A DNA stretch of 64,000 nt from Rhizobacter sp. Root404 (GCF_001425865.1 NZ_LMDS01000006.1:124001-188000); one strand, 5' to 3'. Shown: positions 16,736 through 25,552, counted from the first letter of the stretch. The notes: a model not told the origin generated them from the letters alone. Made by a program: numbers and translations.

Positions 16736-17233
16736 TCAGGCGGCGAGTGCCGCCTCGATGTCGCGAGTGATCGATTCGGGCTTGTCGGTCGGTGCATAGC
16801 GCTTGAGCACGCGACCGTCGCGGCCGACCAGGAACTTGGTGAAGTTCCACTTCACCGCCTTGCTGCCGAGGATGCCCGGCGCCTCCTTGGTCAGCCATTG
16901 CCACAGCGGGTGCGCCTCGGCGCCATTGACCTTGACCTTGCTCATCATCGGGAAGCTGACGCCATAGTTGAGCTGGCAGAACGACGCGATCTCGCCGTCG
17001 CTGCCCGGGTCCTGCCCGCCGAATTCGTTGCTGGGAAAGCCGAGCACCACCAGGCCCTTGTCGGCGTAGGTCTTCCACAGCTTCTCCAGCCCCTCGAACT
17101 GCGGCGTGAAGCCGCAGGCGCTCGCGGTGTTGACGATCAGCATGACCTTGCCGCGCTGCGTCGACAGCGCCGCCGGCTGGCCGTCGATGCTTTGCGCCTC
17201 GAAGTCGTAGATGCTGGTGGGCGTGCTGGCCAT
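16736..17233 (-). CDS. Glutathione peroxidase family protein
   Basis: This 165-residue thioredoxin-fold peroxidase reduces hydroperoxides using glutathione or, as in many bacterial members, thioredoxin. The catalytic residue is cysteine C40 in NTASACGFTPQF, not selenocysteine. The conserved glutamine-like block GFPSNEFGGQDPG near residue 72 and the tryptophan in KWNFTKFLVG are present. The start at 17233 gives the family's normal N-terminus (MASTPTSIYDFEAQ). The aminotransferase gene follows 31 bases downstream on the same strand. Its upstream side is divergent from the atypical receiver gene, with 155 bases between. Confidence 0.92.
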   Translation of the reverse strand: MASTPTSIYDFEAQSIDGQPAALSTQRGKVMLIVNTASACGFTPQFEGLEKLWKTYADKGLVVLGFPSNEFGGQDPGSDGEIASFCQLNYGVSFPMMSKVKVNGAEAHPLWQWLTKEAPGILGSKAVKWNFTKFLVGRDGRVLKRYAPTDKPESITRDIEAALAA

Positions 17234-17388
17234 GACGTGTCTCCGATGTGCCGCGATGCTGCGGGATGCGTGCAATCGTACCGCCGCCGCCCGGTGCGAC
17301 CGGGCCGGCGGATTGCGCCGCCGCGGGCGGCCAACGACGATGTGCCCCGCGCAGCCCACGCCTGTCGCGATCGCCGCCCCCTTCGCAG

Positions 17389-17874
17389 ATGACATCCTCC
17401 ACGCCAGTCCCTTCCGCCGACGTCGACCTGCTGCTCGACATCGAGGCCCCGCGACGAGCCCGCTCGCAGCGACGTGACGGTGCCGGGCGCGACGTGCTGG
17501 TGGTCGACGGCATCGCAATCGCGCGCAAGTTCCTGATGCAGCGGCTGGAGCGCTTCGGCTATCGCGCGCAGGGCGCCGGGCGCGGCGACGACGCGCTGGA
17601 ACGCATCGGCACGCAGCCGTTCGCGATCGTCTTCTGCGAACTCACGCTCGGGACGAACGACCCGCTCGACGGGCTCGGCCTGTGCCGGGCCGTCAAGCAG
17701 CTGCCGCGCGCGGGCGGGACCGGCGCGCCGGGCTTTGTGCTCGTGACGGGCCGGCTCGGCGCCAGCGACCGGGTGCGCGGCGCCCTGGCCGGCTGCGACG
17801 CCTACCTGACCAAGCCACTGGACGAGAGCGCGCTGCTGGCCGTGCTCGCGGGCGTCGACCCGGCCTTCCGCTAG
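17389..17874 (+). CDS. Stand-alone receiver-like protein with Glu at the phosphorylation site
   Basis: This 161-residue protein has a 35-residue N-terminal tail, then a CheY-like receiver fold with no output domain. The usual acidic pocket is reduced to one aspartate, D40 in VLVVDG. The usual phospho-aspartate position carries glutamate, E84 in VFCELTLG, and two residues are inserted before LDG. The threonine T120 (LVTG) and lysine K142 (YLTKP) switch residues are kept. A glutamate here cannot be phosphorylated in the normal way and often mimics the active state. The protein may therefore be a constitutive or decoy signal partner. No kinase gene is adjacent. Confidence 0.78.
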   Translation: MTSSTPVPSADVDLLLDIEAPRRARSQRRDGAGRDVLVVDGIAIARKFLMQRLERFGYRAQGAGRGDDALERIGTQPFAIVFCELTLGTNDPLDGLGLCRAVKQLPRAGGTGAPGFVLVTGRLGASDRVRGALAGCDAYLTKPLDESALLAVLAGVDPAFR

Positions 17875-17890
17875 GCGGGCCGCGCCGCGG

Positions 17891-19168
17891 TCAATGCTTG
17901 TCGCTTCGGGCGATAGCCAGCAGGTGATCGAGCTCGGTCTTGTACTTCACCCCGTTCGAGCGGTGCCAGCGGTAGATCAGCCACATCGTGCCGGCGACGA
18001 CGCCGCCGAACAGCGCGATCGCGGTGAACGCCGACAGGCCGAACTTCGTCATGCCGGTGTAGAACGCGCCCAGGCCGAGGATGCAGGCCTGCTCGTTGAA
18101 GTTCTGGACCGCGATCGAGCGGCCCGCGCCCATCAGGTTGGCGCCGCGGTGCTGCAGCAGCGCGTTCATCGGCACGACCATGTAGCCGCCGATCGCGCCC
18201 AGCATGATCAGGAACGGCGCGGCCACCCAGACGTTGGTGATCGCGTTCAGGCCGATCACCAGCAGGCCGAGCAGGATGCCCATCGGGATCACGCTGGTGG
18301 CCTGGTCGAGCCGCATGCGCATCGACGCCACGACGGCCCCGGCCGCCGTGCCGATCACCACCACCGCCACCAGCGAGGTCGCCTGCGTCGTCGTGTAGCC
18401 GAGCGCCGCGGTCGCCCACGCGAACACGATGATCCGCAGGTTGCCGGAGACGCCCCAGAACAGCGTCGTCGTCGCCAGCGAGATCTGGCCCAGCTTGTCC
18501 GACCACAGCCGCGCGTTGCAGCTCGAGAAGTCGCGCATCAGGCCGATCACGCCGTGCGCCAGCGGCTGCAGCGGCGCGTCGGTGCGCGGGATGCGCAGGT
18601 TGAACGCCGCCGCGATCAGGTACAGGAACACGATCACCGCGATCGCCGATTCGGGCGCGGTGACGATGCCGGTGTCGATCAGCGGCAGGTCGATCGCCAG
18701 CAAGTGGCGCGACACCACGGCGCCGATCAGTTGCCCCCCGAGCGCGATGCCCAGGATGATCGACATGATCGTCAGCCCTTCGATCCAGCCGTTGGCCTTG
18801 ACGAGCTGCGAGTTGGGCAGCAGCTCGGTCAGGATGCCGTACTTCGCGGGGGAGTAGGCGGCGGCGCCGAGGCCGACGATCGCATACGCCAACAACGGAT
18901 GGCCGCCGAACAGCATCAGCAGGCAGCCGACCACCTTGATGCCGTTCGACAGGAACATGACCTTGCCCTTGGGCACGGCGTCCGCGAACGCCCCGAGGAA
19001 CGGCGCAAGGATCACGTAGAACAGCGCGAACATCGGCCCCAGTGCCGGAATGTTCCACGACGGCGCGTTCGTGGTCTTCAGCATCTCGATCGCCGCCACC
19101 AGCAGTGCGTTGTCGGCCAGCGAGCTGAAGAACTGCGCCGACATGATCGTGTAGAAGCCCTTTTTCAT
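17891..19168 (-). CDS. lplT: Lysophospholipid transporter, LplT family
   Basis: This 425-residue MFS protein has about 12 hydrophobic segments. It starts MKKGFYTIMSAQFFSSLADN, the well-known LplT opening, and has SPAKYGILTELLPNSQLVKANGW near residue 105, a highly conserved LplT block. In E. coli, LplT flips lysophospholipids across the inner membrane for re-acylation by Aas. No aas acyltransferase gene is visible here, so it may be encoded elsewhere. The gene is divergent from alr across 130 bases that hold an inverted repeat. LplT next to alr is common in Burkholderiales. Confidence 0.92.
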   Translation of the reverse strand: MKKGFYTIMSAQFFSSLADNALLVAAIEMLKTTNAPSWNIPALGPMFALFYVILAPFLGAFADAVPKGKVMFLSNGIKVVGCLLMLFGGHPLLAYAIVGLGAAAYSPAKYGILTELLPNSQLVKANGWIEGLTIMSIILGIALGGQLIGAVVSRHLLAIDLPLIDTGIVTAPESAIAVIVFLYLIAAAFNLRIPRTDAPLQPLAHGVIGLMRDFSSCNARLWSDKLGQISLATTTLFWGVSGNLRIIVFAWATAALGYTTTQATSLVAVVVIGTAAGAVVASMRMRLDQATSVIPMGILLGLLVIGLNAITNVWVAAPFLIMLGAIGGYMVVPMNALLQHRGANLMGAGRSIAVQNFNEQACILGLGAFYTGMTKFGLSAFTAIALFGGVVAGTMWLIYRWHRSNGVKYKTELDHLLAIARSDKH

Positions 19169-19235
19169 GCGTGCGGTGGCTTCTCTTCAAACTGGGGGGG
19201 TCGGGCGAGCATGCCGGCATTGTCGCCGGAGCCAG

Positions 19236-19250
19236 GTGACGTTTTGTCAC
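19236..19250. promoter_or_regulatory. Inverted repeat GTGAC-N5-GTCAC between lplT and alr
   Basis: GTGACGTTTTGTCAC has perfect 5-base arms around a GTTTT loop. It lies 68 bases before lplT and 49 bases before alr, in the middle of their shared upstream region. It could be an operator for a dimeric regulator, but the arms are short and no factor can be named. It is not a terminator, since no gene reads into it. Confidence 0.3.
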
Positions 19251-19298
19251 GGCCCGTACGCCGGGTTACCCCTTAGCTCGGTGGTGCAGAATCGATCG

Positions 19299-20396
19299 AT
19301 GCCCCGTCCCATCGAAGCGCTGATCCACACAGAGGCCCTGGCCCGCAACCTCACCCGCGCCCGCGCCGCGGCCCCGGAAGCGAAGGTCTGGGCGATCGTC
19401 AAGGCCAACGCCTACGGCCACGGCATCGAGCGCGCGTACGCGGGGCTCAGAGGTGCGGACGGTTTCGCGCTGCTCGACCTGGCGGAGGCCGAGCGCATCC
19501 GCGCGCTGGGGTGGCGCGGACCGGTGCTGCTGCTCGAAGGCTGCTTCGAGCCGCGCGACCTGGAGCTGTGCTCGCGCCTGAACCTCTGGCACACGGTGCA
19601 CCACGAGGCGCAGATCGACTGGCTCGCCGCGCACAAGACGCACGTGCCGCACCAGGTGTTCCTGAAGATGAACAGCGGCATGAACCGGCTCGGCTTCAAG
19701 CCGGCGGCGTATGCGCATGCGTGGCGGCGCCTGAGCGGGCTGACGCAGGTCGAGGGCATTGCGCTGATGACGCACCTGTCGGATGCCGACGGCCCGCGCG
19801 GCATCGCGCACCAGCTCGCGGTGTTCGACGAGGCCACGCGCGACCTGCCCGGCGAACGCACGGTCGCCAACAGCGCCGCGACGCTGCGCTTCGCGCCCGG
19901 TGCGGAGAACGTGCGCGGTGACTGGGTGCGCCCCGGCATCATGGTCTACGGCTCGTCGCCGGATTTCCCGGATCACTCGATCGCCGATTGGGACCTGCAG
20001 CCGACGATGAGCCTGCGCGCGCAGGTGATCGCGGTGCAGGACCTGAAGGCCGGCGAGCAGGTCGGCTACGGCAGCCGCTTCACCGCCGAGCGCGACATGC
20101 GCATCGGCGTGATCGCCTGCGGCTACGCCGACGGGTATCCGCGCGTCGTGCCCAACGGCACGCCGGTGTTGATCGGCGAAGCGCGCACGCGCCTGATCGG
20201 CCGCGTCTCGATGGACATGATCACGATCGACCTGACGGCGGCACCGGAGGCCGGCGTCGGCAGCGTCGCGACGCTGTGGGGCACGAGCCCGGGCGGCGCA
20301 GTGCTGCCGATCGACGAGATCGCGGCCGCGGCCGGCACGATCGGCTACGAGTTGATGTGCGCGCTGGCTCCGCGGGTGCCGACTCGCGCGGTCTGA
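19299..20396 (+). CDS. alr: Alanine racemase
   Basis: This 365-residue PLP enzyme interconverts L- and D-alanine, giving D-alanine for peptidoglycan. The N-terminal barrel carries the PLP lysine in VWAIVKANAYGHG near residue 35. The C-terminal domain has the catalytic tyrosine region VGYGSRFTAERD near 258 and the active-site loop GRVSMDMITID near 305. The start ATG at 19299 gives the usual N-terminus (MPRPIEALIHTEAL); the longer upstream frame has no family likeness. It ends 7 bases before arfB, so those two are probably co-transcribed. Alr and DadX cannot be told apart by sequence alone; the context favours the biosynthetic enzyme. Confidence 0.95.
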   Translation: MPRPIEALIHTEALARNLTRARAAAPEAKVWAIVKANAYGHGIERAYAGLRGADGFALLDLAEAERIRALGWRGPVLLLEGCFEPRDLELCSRLNLWHTVHHEAQIDWLAAHKTHVPHQVFLKMNSGMNRLGFKPAAYAHAWRRLSGLTQVEGIALMTHLSDADGPRGIAHQLAVFDEATRDLPGERTVANSAATLRFAPGAENVRGDWVRPGIMVYGSSPDFPDHSIADWDLQPTMSLRAQVIAVQDLKAGEQVGYGSRFTAERDMRIGVIACGYADGYPRVVPNGTPVLIGEARTRLIGRVSMDMITIDLTAAPEAGVGSVATLWGTSPGGAVLPIDEIAAAAGTIGYELMCALAPRVPTRAV

Positions 20397-20403
20397 GCGG
20401 CCG

Positions 20404-20799
20404 ATGCCCACCATCCCCGAGCACGAGGTCGGGTTCACCGCGATCCGCGCGCAGGGCGCCGGCGGACAGAACGTCAACAAGGTCTCGAGCGCGGTGCACC
20501 TGCGCTTCGACATCCGCGCCTCGTCGCTGCCCGAGCCGATCAAGGAGCGCCTGCTCGCGCTGAGCGATTCGCGCATCACCTCCGAAGGCGTGATCGTGAT
20601 CAAGGCCCAGACCACCCGCAGCCAGGACATGAACCGCGCCGACGCGCTGGCACGCCTGCAGGCGATGGTCGATGCGGTCGCGGTGCCGCCCAAGGCGCGG
20701 CGGCCGACCAAGCCGACCTTCGGCTCCAAGCAGCGGCGTCTCGCCGGCAAGAGCCAGCGCGCGCAGATCAAGGCCGGGCGCGGCCGGGTCGACGAGTAG
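20404..20799 (+). CDS. arfB: Peptidyl-tRNA hydrolase ArfB (ribosome rescue)
   Basis: This 131-residue protein has the release-factor catalytic motif GGQ in RAQGAGGQNVNKVSSAVHLR near residue 20. It has no codon-recognition domain, and its C-terminal tail is rich in lysine and arginine (SKQRRLAGKSQRAQIKAGRG). That layout is ArfB (YaeJ): the tail enters the empty mRNA channel of stalled ribosomes, and the GGQ hydrolyses the peptidyl-tRNA. Its length matches the family. It starts 7 bases after alr and probably shares its transcript. It is a backup for the tmRNA system, which is not in this window. Confidence 0.93.
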   Translation: MPTIPEHEVGFTAIRAQGAGGQNVNKVSSAVHLRFDIRASSLPEPIKERLLALSDSRITSEGVIVIKAQTTRSQDMNRADALARLQAMVDAVAVPPKARRPTKPTFGSKQRRLAGKSQRAQIKAGRGRVDE

Positions 20800-20930
20800 C
20801 GCGAGCGCACGCCCGCATTTCGCGCCGGCTGCCGACGCCTCGCGCCGCGCGTCGCCGCTTCGTCGCAACATGGGTGCGCGACACGGGCCGGCTTTCTACA
20901 GTGACTCATCCGCCACCTTCGGGAGTCCCC

Positions 20931-21350
20931 ATGAAAGCCCTTCTCACCGTCGCCACCGCCACCCTCGCGCTGCTTTCGTTCGCCACGCTGGCGCACGGAC
21001 AGACCGGCTGCGCCAACGTCGAGGTCCAGAACCTGCGCGTCGGCCAGGGGCCGTTGATGCTGGCCGCATACAGCGATGCGGCCACCTTCCGCAAGACCGC
21101 AGCGACGCAGATGCAGGTCGCCGTGACGAACCCGACGATGACGCTCGCCGTCTGCGGCCTGAGCGGCGACGCGATCGCCATCACGCTGTATCAGGACCTC
21201 AACGCCAACGGTCGCATGGATGCCAACCCGTTCGGCATGCCGACCGAGCCGTGGGGCGCCTCCGGCAAGCCGGCGCCGATGGGCCCGAGTTGGGCGTCGG
21301 CGCAGGTGCCGCTCGGCACCGAGACCATCGTCGTCAAGCTGTCGCAGTGA
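20931..21350 (+). CDS. DUF2141 secreted protein
   Basis: This 139-residue protein begins with a signal peptide (MKALLTVATATLALLSFATL, cleavage near HGQ). The mature domain is a small beta-sandwich of the DUF2141 family. The clearest signature is the calcium-loop-like LYQDLNANGRMDANPFGMPTEP near residues 89-109, with two cysteines in the chain (GCANVEV and LAVCGLSGD) that could pair. The family has no proven function but is often found near carotenoid genes. Here a carotenoid-oxygenase gene follows 11 bases downstream. The start has a GGGAG ribosome site 6 bases away. A TTTCTACAGTGAC patch upstream might be part of a promoter, but I cannot assign a sigma factor. Confidence 0.85.
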   Translation: MKALLTVATATLALLSFATLAHGQTGCANVEVQNLRVGQGPLMLAAYSDAATFRKTAATQMQVAVTNPTMTLAVCGLSGDAIAITLYQDLNANGRMDANPFGMPTEPWGASGKPAPMGPSWASAQVPLGTETIVVKLSQ

Positions 21351-21361
21351 GGAGCGCCGTC

Positions 21362-22876
21362 ATGCAACGCCGCGACTTCCTGATCGCCTCTCTGCGCGCC
21401 GGCGCCGCCTTCGGCGCTGCGAACGCGTGGCCCGCGTTCGCGCTCTCGCCCGAGGGCCGGGCCTTCGATGCCGCGATCGCCGCGCAGCCGTGGCTCAAGC
21501 CGTTCAAGGGCGTGACCGACCAGGACCTGCGCTGCGACGCGCTGACGCTGTCGGGCCGCTGGCCGGCGGACTTCCGGGGCCGCTTCTACCGCAACGGCCC
21601 GGCGCTGTACGAGCGCGACGGCCAGCGCTACCACCACTGGTTCGCCGGCGACGGCATGGTGCAGCAGTTCAGCTTCGGTGGCGGTGCGCGACCCGCGGTG
21701 CGTCACCTCGGCCGCCTGGTGCGCACGCCCAAGCTCGCCGCCGAGCAGCAGGCCGGCAAGTTCCTGTACAGCGCCTACGGCACGAAGATCGAGAGCGACG
21801 CGCCGACTCAGGGCACCGACAGCTTCAACGTCGCCAACACCAACGCGATCGAGCACGCCGGCCGGGTGCTGGCGATGTGGGAGGGCGGCTCGGCGTTCGC
21901 GATGCGCCCGGACGACCTCGCCACGCTCGGCCCGGTCACCTGGCAGGAGGGCTTGGCGCAGATGCCGTTCTCGGCCCATCCGAAACTCGACGCGCACGGC
22001 CACCTGTGGAACTTCGGCAGCGCCGGCAGGAACCTGGTCGTCTGGCACATCGACCCGGCCGGCCGACTCGTCGACGCGCAGATCGGCGAGACGCCCTACC
22101 CCGGCGGCATGGCGCACGACGCGGCGATCACCGAGCGCTACATCGTGCTGCCGCTGCCGCCGATCAAGCTGCACTTCGGCGAGGACGCGGCGTCGGGCCA
22201 GGCCTTCACGTACGAAGCGAACGAGCCACTGCGCATTCTCGTGATGAGGAAGGACGACATCGCGCAGCGCCGCGTCTTCGAGCTGCCGTCGCAGATGGTG
22301 TTCCACGTCGGCAACGCGCACGAGCGCGCCGACGGCAGCATCGCGCTGAGCTTCGTCGGCTCGCCGACGCCGGAGTTCGTGATGAACACGGCGTCGTCAC
22401 TGCTCGCCGGTCATCCCGGCAGCTTCGGCGGCTCGAGCACGCAGCTCGCGGTGCTCGACATGCGCAGCGGCCGCGTGCGCGTGGAGTCGATGAACGACAT
22501 CGTCGAGTTCCCGCGCGTGCACCCGCTGCGCAACGGCCTGGACACGCGCTGGCTGCTGACCGCCGCGACCTGGGCCGGCAGCGCCGCCAAGCCGCTGTGG
22601 TTTCACGGCCTGCAGCTGCGCGACCTGCGGACCGGTCGAGCGCAGCGCTACGACTACGGCCCGCAGACCGTGGTCGAGGAGCACATCCTCGTGCCCAAGC
22701 CCGGCGCGCAGGGCGAACTCGACGCGTGGCTGCTCGGCACGACCTACGACGTGAAGCGGGGCGTGACCCGCGTCAACCTGCTCGACGCCCGCCACCTCGC
22801 CGACGGCCCGATCGCGCAGGCGACGCTGCCGTACGGGTTGCCGTACGGGTTCCACGGCAATTTCACGGCGGCGTGA
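21362..22876 (+). CDS. Carotenoid oxygenase family protein with twin-arginine signal
   Basis: This 504-residue protein is a seven-blade propeller dioxygenase of the RPE65/CCD family, which cleaves carotenoids or related stilbene-like double bonds using non-haem iron. Four histidines fit the iron ligands: PFSAHPK near residue 205, FHVGNAHE near 320, EFPRVHPLR near 383 and the C-terminal YGFHG near 499. The N-terminus has QRRDFLIAS followed by a hydrophobic run, a twin-arginine export signal, so the enzyme probably folds in the cytoplasm and works in the periplasm. It follows DUF2141 closely. The substrate cannot be read from the sequence, and no carotenoid synthesis gene is in the window. Confidence 0.88.
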   Translation: MQRRDFLIASLRAGAAFGAANAWPAFALSPEGRAFDAAIAAQPWLKPFKGVTDQDLRCDALTLSGRWPADFRGRFYRNGPALYERDGQRYHHWFAGDGMVQQFSFGGGARPAVRHLGRLVRTPKLAAEQQAGKFLYSAYGTKIESDAPTQGTDSFNVANTNAIEHAGRVLAMWEGGSAFAMRPDDLATLGPVTWQEGLAQMPFSAHPKLDAHGHLWNFGSAGRNLVVWHIDPAGRLVDAQIGETPYPGGMAHDAAITERYIVLPLPPIKLHFGEDAASGQAFTYEANEPLRILVMRKDDIAQRRVFELPSQMVFHVGNAHERADGSIALSFVGSPTPEFVMNTASSLLAGHPGSFGGSSTQLAVLDMRSGRVRVESMNDIVEFPRVHPLRNGLDTRWLLTAATWAGSAAKPLWFHGLQLRDLRTGRAQRYDYGPQTVVEEHILVPKPGAQGELDAWLLGTTYDVKRGVTRVNLLDARHLADGPIAQATLPYGLPYGFHGNFTAA

Positions 22877-23273
22877 GGTCGGCCACCGGCCGCGCCGCCC
22901 GCAACGCCGTCACCTCGATCTCGATCCGCATGCGCGGGTCGGCGAGGCCGGCGTGGATCATCATCGCGGCGGGGCGCACGTCACCGAAGTGACGGCGAAG
23001 CACCGGCCAGCAGCGACTGAAGTCATTGCCGGGCGGCAGCACGTAGTGAACGCGCACCACGTCCTTGAACGCGGCGTTCGCGAGCGCCAGTGCGGCCTCG
23101 ATGTTGCGGAAGCACTGCTCGGTCTGCTCGACCAGGTCGTCGGCGATCGTCATCGTCGCGTAGTCGAAGCCGGTGGTGCCGGAGACGAACACCCAGTCGC
23201 CGTCGACGACGGCGCGGGAGTAACCCATCTCCTCCTCGAAGCGGGAACCGGAACTGATCAGCTGGCGGGTCAT
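22863..23273 (-). CDS. RidA family protein (YjgF/YER057c/UK114)
   Basis: This 136-residue protein has the RidA fold. It starts SSGSRFEEEMGYSRAVVDGD and has VSGTTGFDY near residue 30, QTEQCFRNIEAAL near 50, and the C-terminal MRIEIEVTAL. RidA proteins hydrolyse reactive enamines and imines formed by PLP enzymes. This one belongs to the divergent subgroup that lacks some canonical residues, so imine deaminase activity is uncertain. Its last 14 bases overlap the carotenoid-oxygenase gene on the other strand. It is divergent from radA across 131 bases. Confidence 0.88.
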   Translation of the reverse strand: MTRQLISSGSRFEEEMGYSRAVVDGDWVFVSGTTGFDYATMTIADDLVEQTEQCFRNIEAALALANAAFKDVVRVHYVLPPGNDFSRCWPVLRRHFGDVRPAAMMIHAGLADPRMRIEIEVTALRAARPVADLTPP

Positions 23274-23404
23274 GGCGGGTCGGGAGAGTCGGGACGGCCG
23301 ATTGTCGGGGGCGCCCGTCGCTGCGCCGGCGGCGAAGAAGCGTCCGGTTGTGACGGCGACGACGATGCGCGGGTCCGCCGCGGGCTTGCGATGACAATCC
23401 CCGA

Positions 23405-24772
23405 ATGGCCAAAGAAAAGTCGATCTACCTCTGCACCGAATGCGGCGGCACGTCCGCGAAGTGGCTCGGCCAGTGCCCGAGCTGCGAGGCCTGGAACACG
23501 CTGGTCGAGTCGGTCGCCGACGCGACGCCCAAGAACCGCTACGCCACGACCACGCGCGGCCTGATCGCGAGCCAGCCGGTCACCACGCTGTCCGAGATCG
23601 AGGCCAGCGACGTCGACCGCCAGCCCACCGGCATCGACGAACTCGACCGCGTGCTCGGCGGCGGCATCGTCGCCGGCGGCGTGGTGCTGATCGGCGGCGA
23701 CCCGGGCATCGGCAAGTCGACGCTGCTGCTGCAGGCGCTCGATTCGCTCTCGCGCGGCATGAAGACGCTCTACGTCACCGGCGAGGAGAGCGGCGCGCAG
23801 GTGGCGCTGCGCTCGCGCCGCCTCGGCCTGAACGGCTCGCAGGTGCGCGTGCTCGCCGAGATCCAGCTCGAGAAGATCAGCGCCACGCTCGACCAGGAGC
23901 AGCCCGCGGTCTGCGTGATCGATTCGATCCAGACGGTCTACAGCGATCAGCTGTCGTCCGCGCCGGGCTCGGTCGCCCAGGTGCGCGAGTGCGCGGCGCA
24001 GCTCACCCGCATCGCCAAGCGCAGCGGCACGACGATCGTGCTGGTCGGCCACGTCACGAAGGAGGGCGCGCTGGCCGGCCCGCGCGTGCTCGAGCACATC
24101 GTCGACACGGTGCTGTACTTCGAGGGCGACACGCATTCGAGCTTCCGCCTGGTGCGCGCGATCAAGAACCGCTTCGGCGCGGTCAACGAGATCGGCGTGT
24201 TCGCGATGACCGAGAAGGGGCTGAAGGGGGTCGCGAACCCGAGCGCGATCTTCCTGTCGACGCACGGGGATCCGGTGGCCGGCTCGTGCGTGCTGGTCAC
24301 GCTCGAAGGCACGCGGCCGCTGCTGGTCGAGATCCAGGCGCTGGTCGATTCGGGGGGGCCGTCGCCGCGGCGGCTGTCAGTCGGCATCGAGCGCGACCGG
24401 CTCGCGATGATGCTGGCGGTGCTGCACCGCCACGCCGGCGTCAGCGCGTCGGACCAGGACGTGTTCGTCAACGCGGTCGGCGGCGTGCGCATCAGCGAGC
24501 CGGCCGCCGACCTGGCGGTGATGCTGGCGATCCAGAGCAGCCTGCGCGGCAAGGCGCTGCCGCGCGGCTTCATCGCGTTCGGCGAGGTCGGGCTGGCCGG
24601 CGAGGTGCGGCCCGCGCCGCGCGGGCAGGAACGCTTGAAGGAGGCGGCCAAACTCGGCTTCTCGGTCGCGATCGTGCCGAAGGCCAACGCGCCGAAGAAG
24701 CCGATCGAGGGTCTGACGATCCACGCCGTCGACCGCATCGAGCAGGCGATCGACGTGGTGCGCGGGCTGTGA
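23405..24772 (+). CDS. radA: DNA repair protein RadA
   Basis: This 455-residue protein is RadA/Sms, a RecA-like helicase that helps process recombination intermediates. An N-terminal four-cysteine zinc finger reads CTECGGTSAKWLGQCPSC near residues 10-27. Walker A is GGDPGIGKST near 97, the RadA-specific motif KNRFGAVNEIG is near 258, and the C-terminal Lon-like domain includes FIAFGEVGLAGEVRP near 392. All blocks are intact and the length matches E. coli RadA. The gene shares an upstream gap with ridA. Its neighbour downstream is an unrelated DUF1232 gene. Confidence 0.97.
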   Translation: MAKEKSIYLCTECGGTSAKWLGQCPSCEAWNTLVESVADATPKNRYATTTRGLIASQPVTTLSEIEASDVDRQPTGIDELDRVLGGGIVAGGVVLIGGDPGIGKSTLLLQALDSLSRGMKTLYVTGEESGAQVALRSRRLGLNGSQVRVLAEIQLEKISATLDQEQPAVCVIDSIQTVYSDQLSSAPGSVAQVRECAAQLTRIAKRSGTTIVLVGHVTKEGALAGPRVLEHIVDTVLYFEGDTHSSFRLVRAIKNRFGAVNEIGVFAMTEKGLKGVANPSAIFLSTHGDPVAGSCVLVTLEGTRPLLVEIQALVDSGGPSPRRLSVGIERDRLAMMLAVLHRHAGVSASDQDVFVNAVGGVRISEPAADLAVMLAIQSSLRGKALPRGFIAFGEVGLAGEVRPAPRGQERLKEAAKLGFSVAIVPKANAPKKPIEGLTIHAVDRIEQAIDVVRGL

Positions 24773-24884
24773 GAAGGGCCGTGAGCCGCGCCGTCGGTTA
24801 CAACAGCGGCCTTGTCATCGCCCGCGCCGCCCGCACGTTGAGCGCTGGTCGCCCTGTCGCGACGCCTCGATTGGAGTAAGTCCC

Positions 24885-25163
24885 ATGTTCAAACGCATCG
24901 CCGTGCTCTGGTCGCTGGTCAAGGGCGACGCCCGCTTGCTGTGGCGCGCGCTGCGGCATCCGCAGGCGCCGGGCTGGCTCAAGCTCGGCACGCTCGGCGT
25001 GGTGCTCTACCTGATCTCGCCGATCGACCTGATCCCCGACGTGATCCCGGTCTTCGGCGTGCTCGACGACATCGTGATCGTGCCGCTCGCGATCCGCTGG
25101 CTGCTCGGCCGCTTGCCGTCGCACCTGCGGGCGGACATCGGCGCGGGGCCGCGCGCCGCATGA
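24885..25163 (+). CDS. DUF1232 (YkvA-like) membrane protein
   Basis: This 92-residue protein contains the DUF1232 signature LYLISPIDLIPDVIPVFGVLDD near residues 42-63, the core of the YkvA family. It has one or two hydrophobic segments and a basic C-terminus. The family has no settled function. The ATG was chosen because it follows a GGAG-like site and starts the domain correctly. Its stop overlaps the next gene's ATG (ATGA), so the pair is translationally coupled. The 112-base gap before it, after radA, has no obvious terminator. Confidence 0.86.
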   Translation: MFKRIAVLWSLVKGDARLLWRALRHPQAPGWLKLGTLGVVLYLISPIDLIPDVIPVFGVLDDIVIVPLAIRWLLGRLPSHLRADIGAGPRAA

Positions 25164-25534
25164 ATCCGGTCGTCGGCTGGGCGCTCGCGTTCATCGCGCT
25201 GGTCGCGGGCTGGTTCAGCTACGGCTGGCCCGGTATCGCGCTGGCGTTCAGCGTGATCGTGTTCTGGCTGCTGATCCAGTTCAACCGCTCGGTGCGGGTG
25301 ATGCGCGACGCGTCGGAGGCGCCGGTCGGCCACGTCCCCAGCGCGGTGATGCTGCACTCGAAGCTGAGCGTCGGCCAGCCAATGCTGCAGATCGTCAGGA
25401 TGACGAAGAGCCTCGGCCGGCGCGTCAGCGAATCGCCGGAGATCTGGTCATGGACCGACGACTCCGGCGCCGACGTGCGCATCACGTTCGACAAGGGCGT
25501 CTGCGCCAGCTGGACGCTGGACCGTCCGGGCTGA
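25160..25534 (+). CDS. Hypothetical protein with N-terminal membrane helices
   Basis: This 124-residue protein has two adjoining hydrophobic segments (about residues 5-22 and 24-42) followed by a soluble part with VPSAVMLHSKLSVGQPML near 60-77. The C-terminal WSWTDDSGADVRITFD looks like a small beta-domain. It is probably anchored in the inner membrane. I do not recognise a family. It overlaps the DUF1232 gene by four bases and precedes the ornithine-cyclodeaminase homologue by 18 bases, so it may be part of a transcript that continues downstream. Its tie to DUF1232 suggests a joint membrane role, which is inference. Confidence 0.75.
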   Translation: MNPVVGWALAFIALVAGWFSYGWPGIALAFSVIVFWLLIQFNRSVRVMRDASEAPVGHVPSAVMLHSKLSVGQPMLQIVRMTKSLGRRVSESPEIWSWTDDSGADVRITFDKGVCASWTLDRPG

Positions 25535-25552
25535 ACCGGCGGGCCGCTGGCG

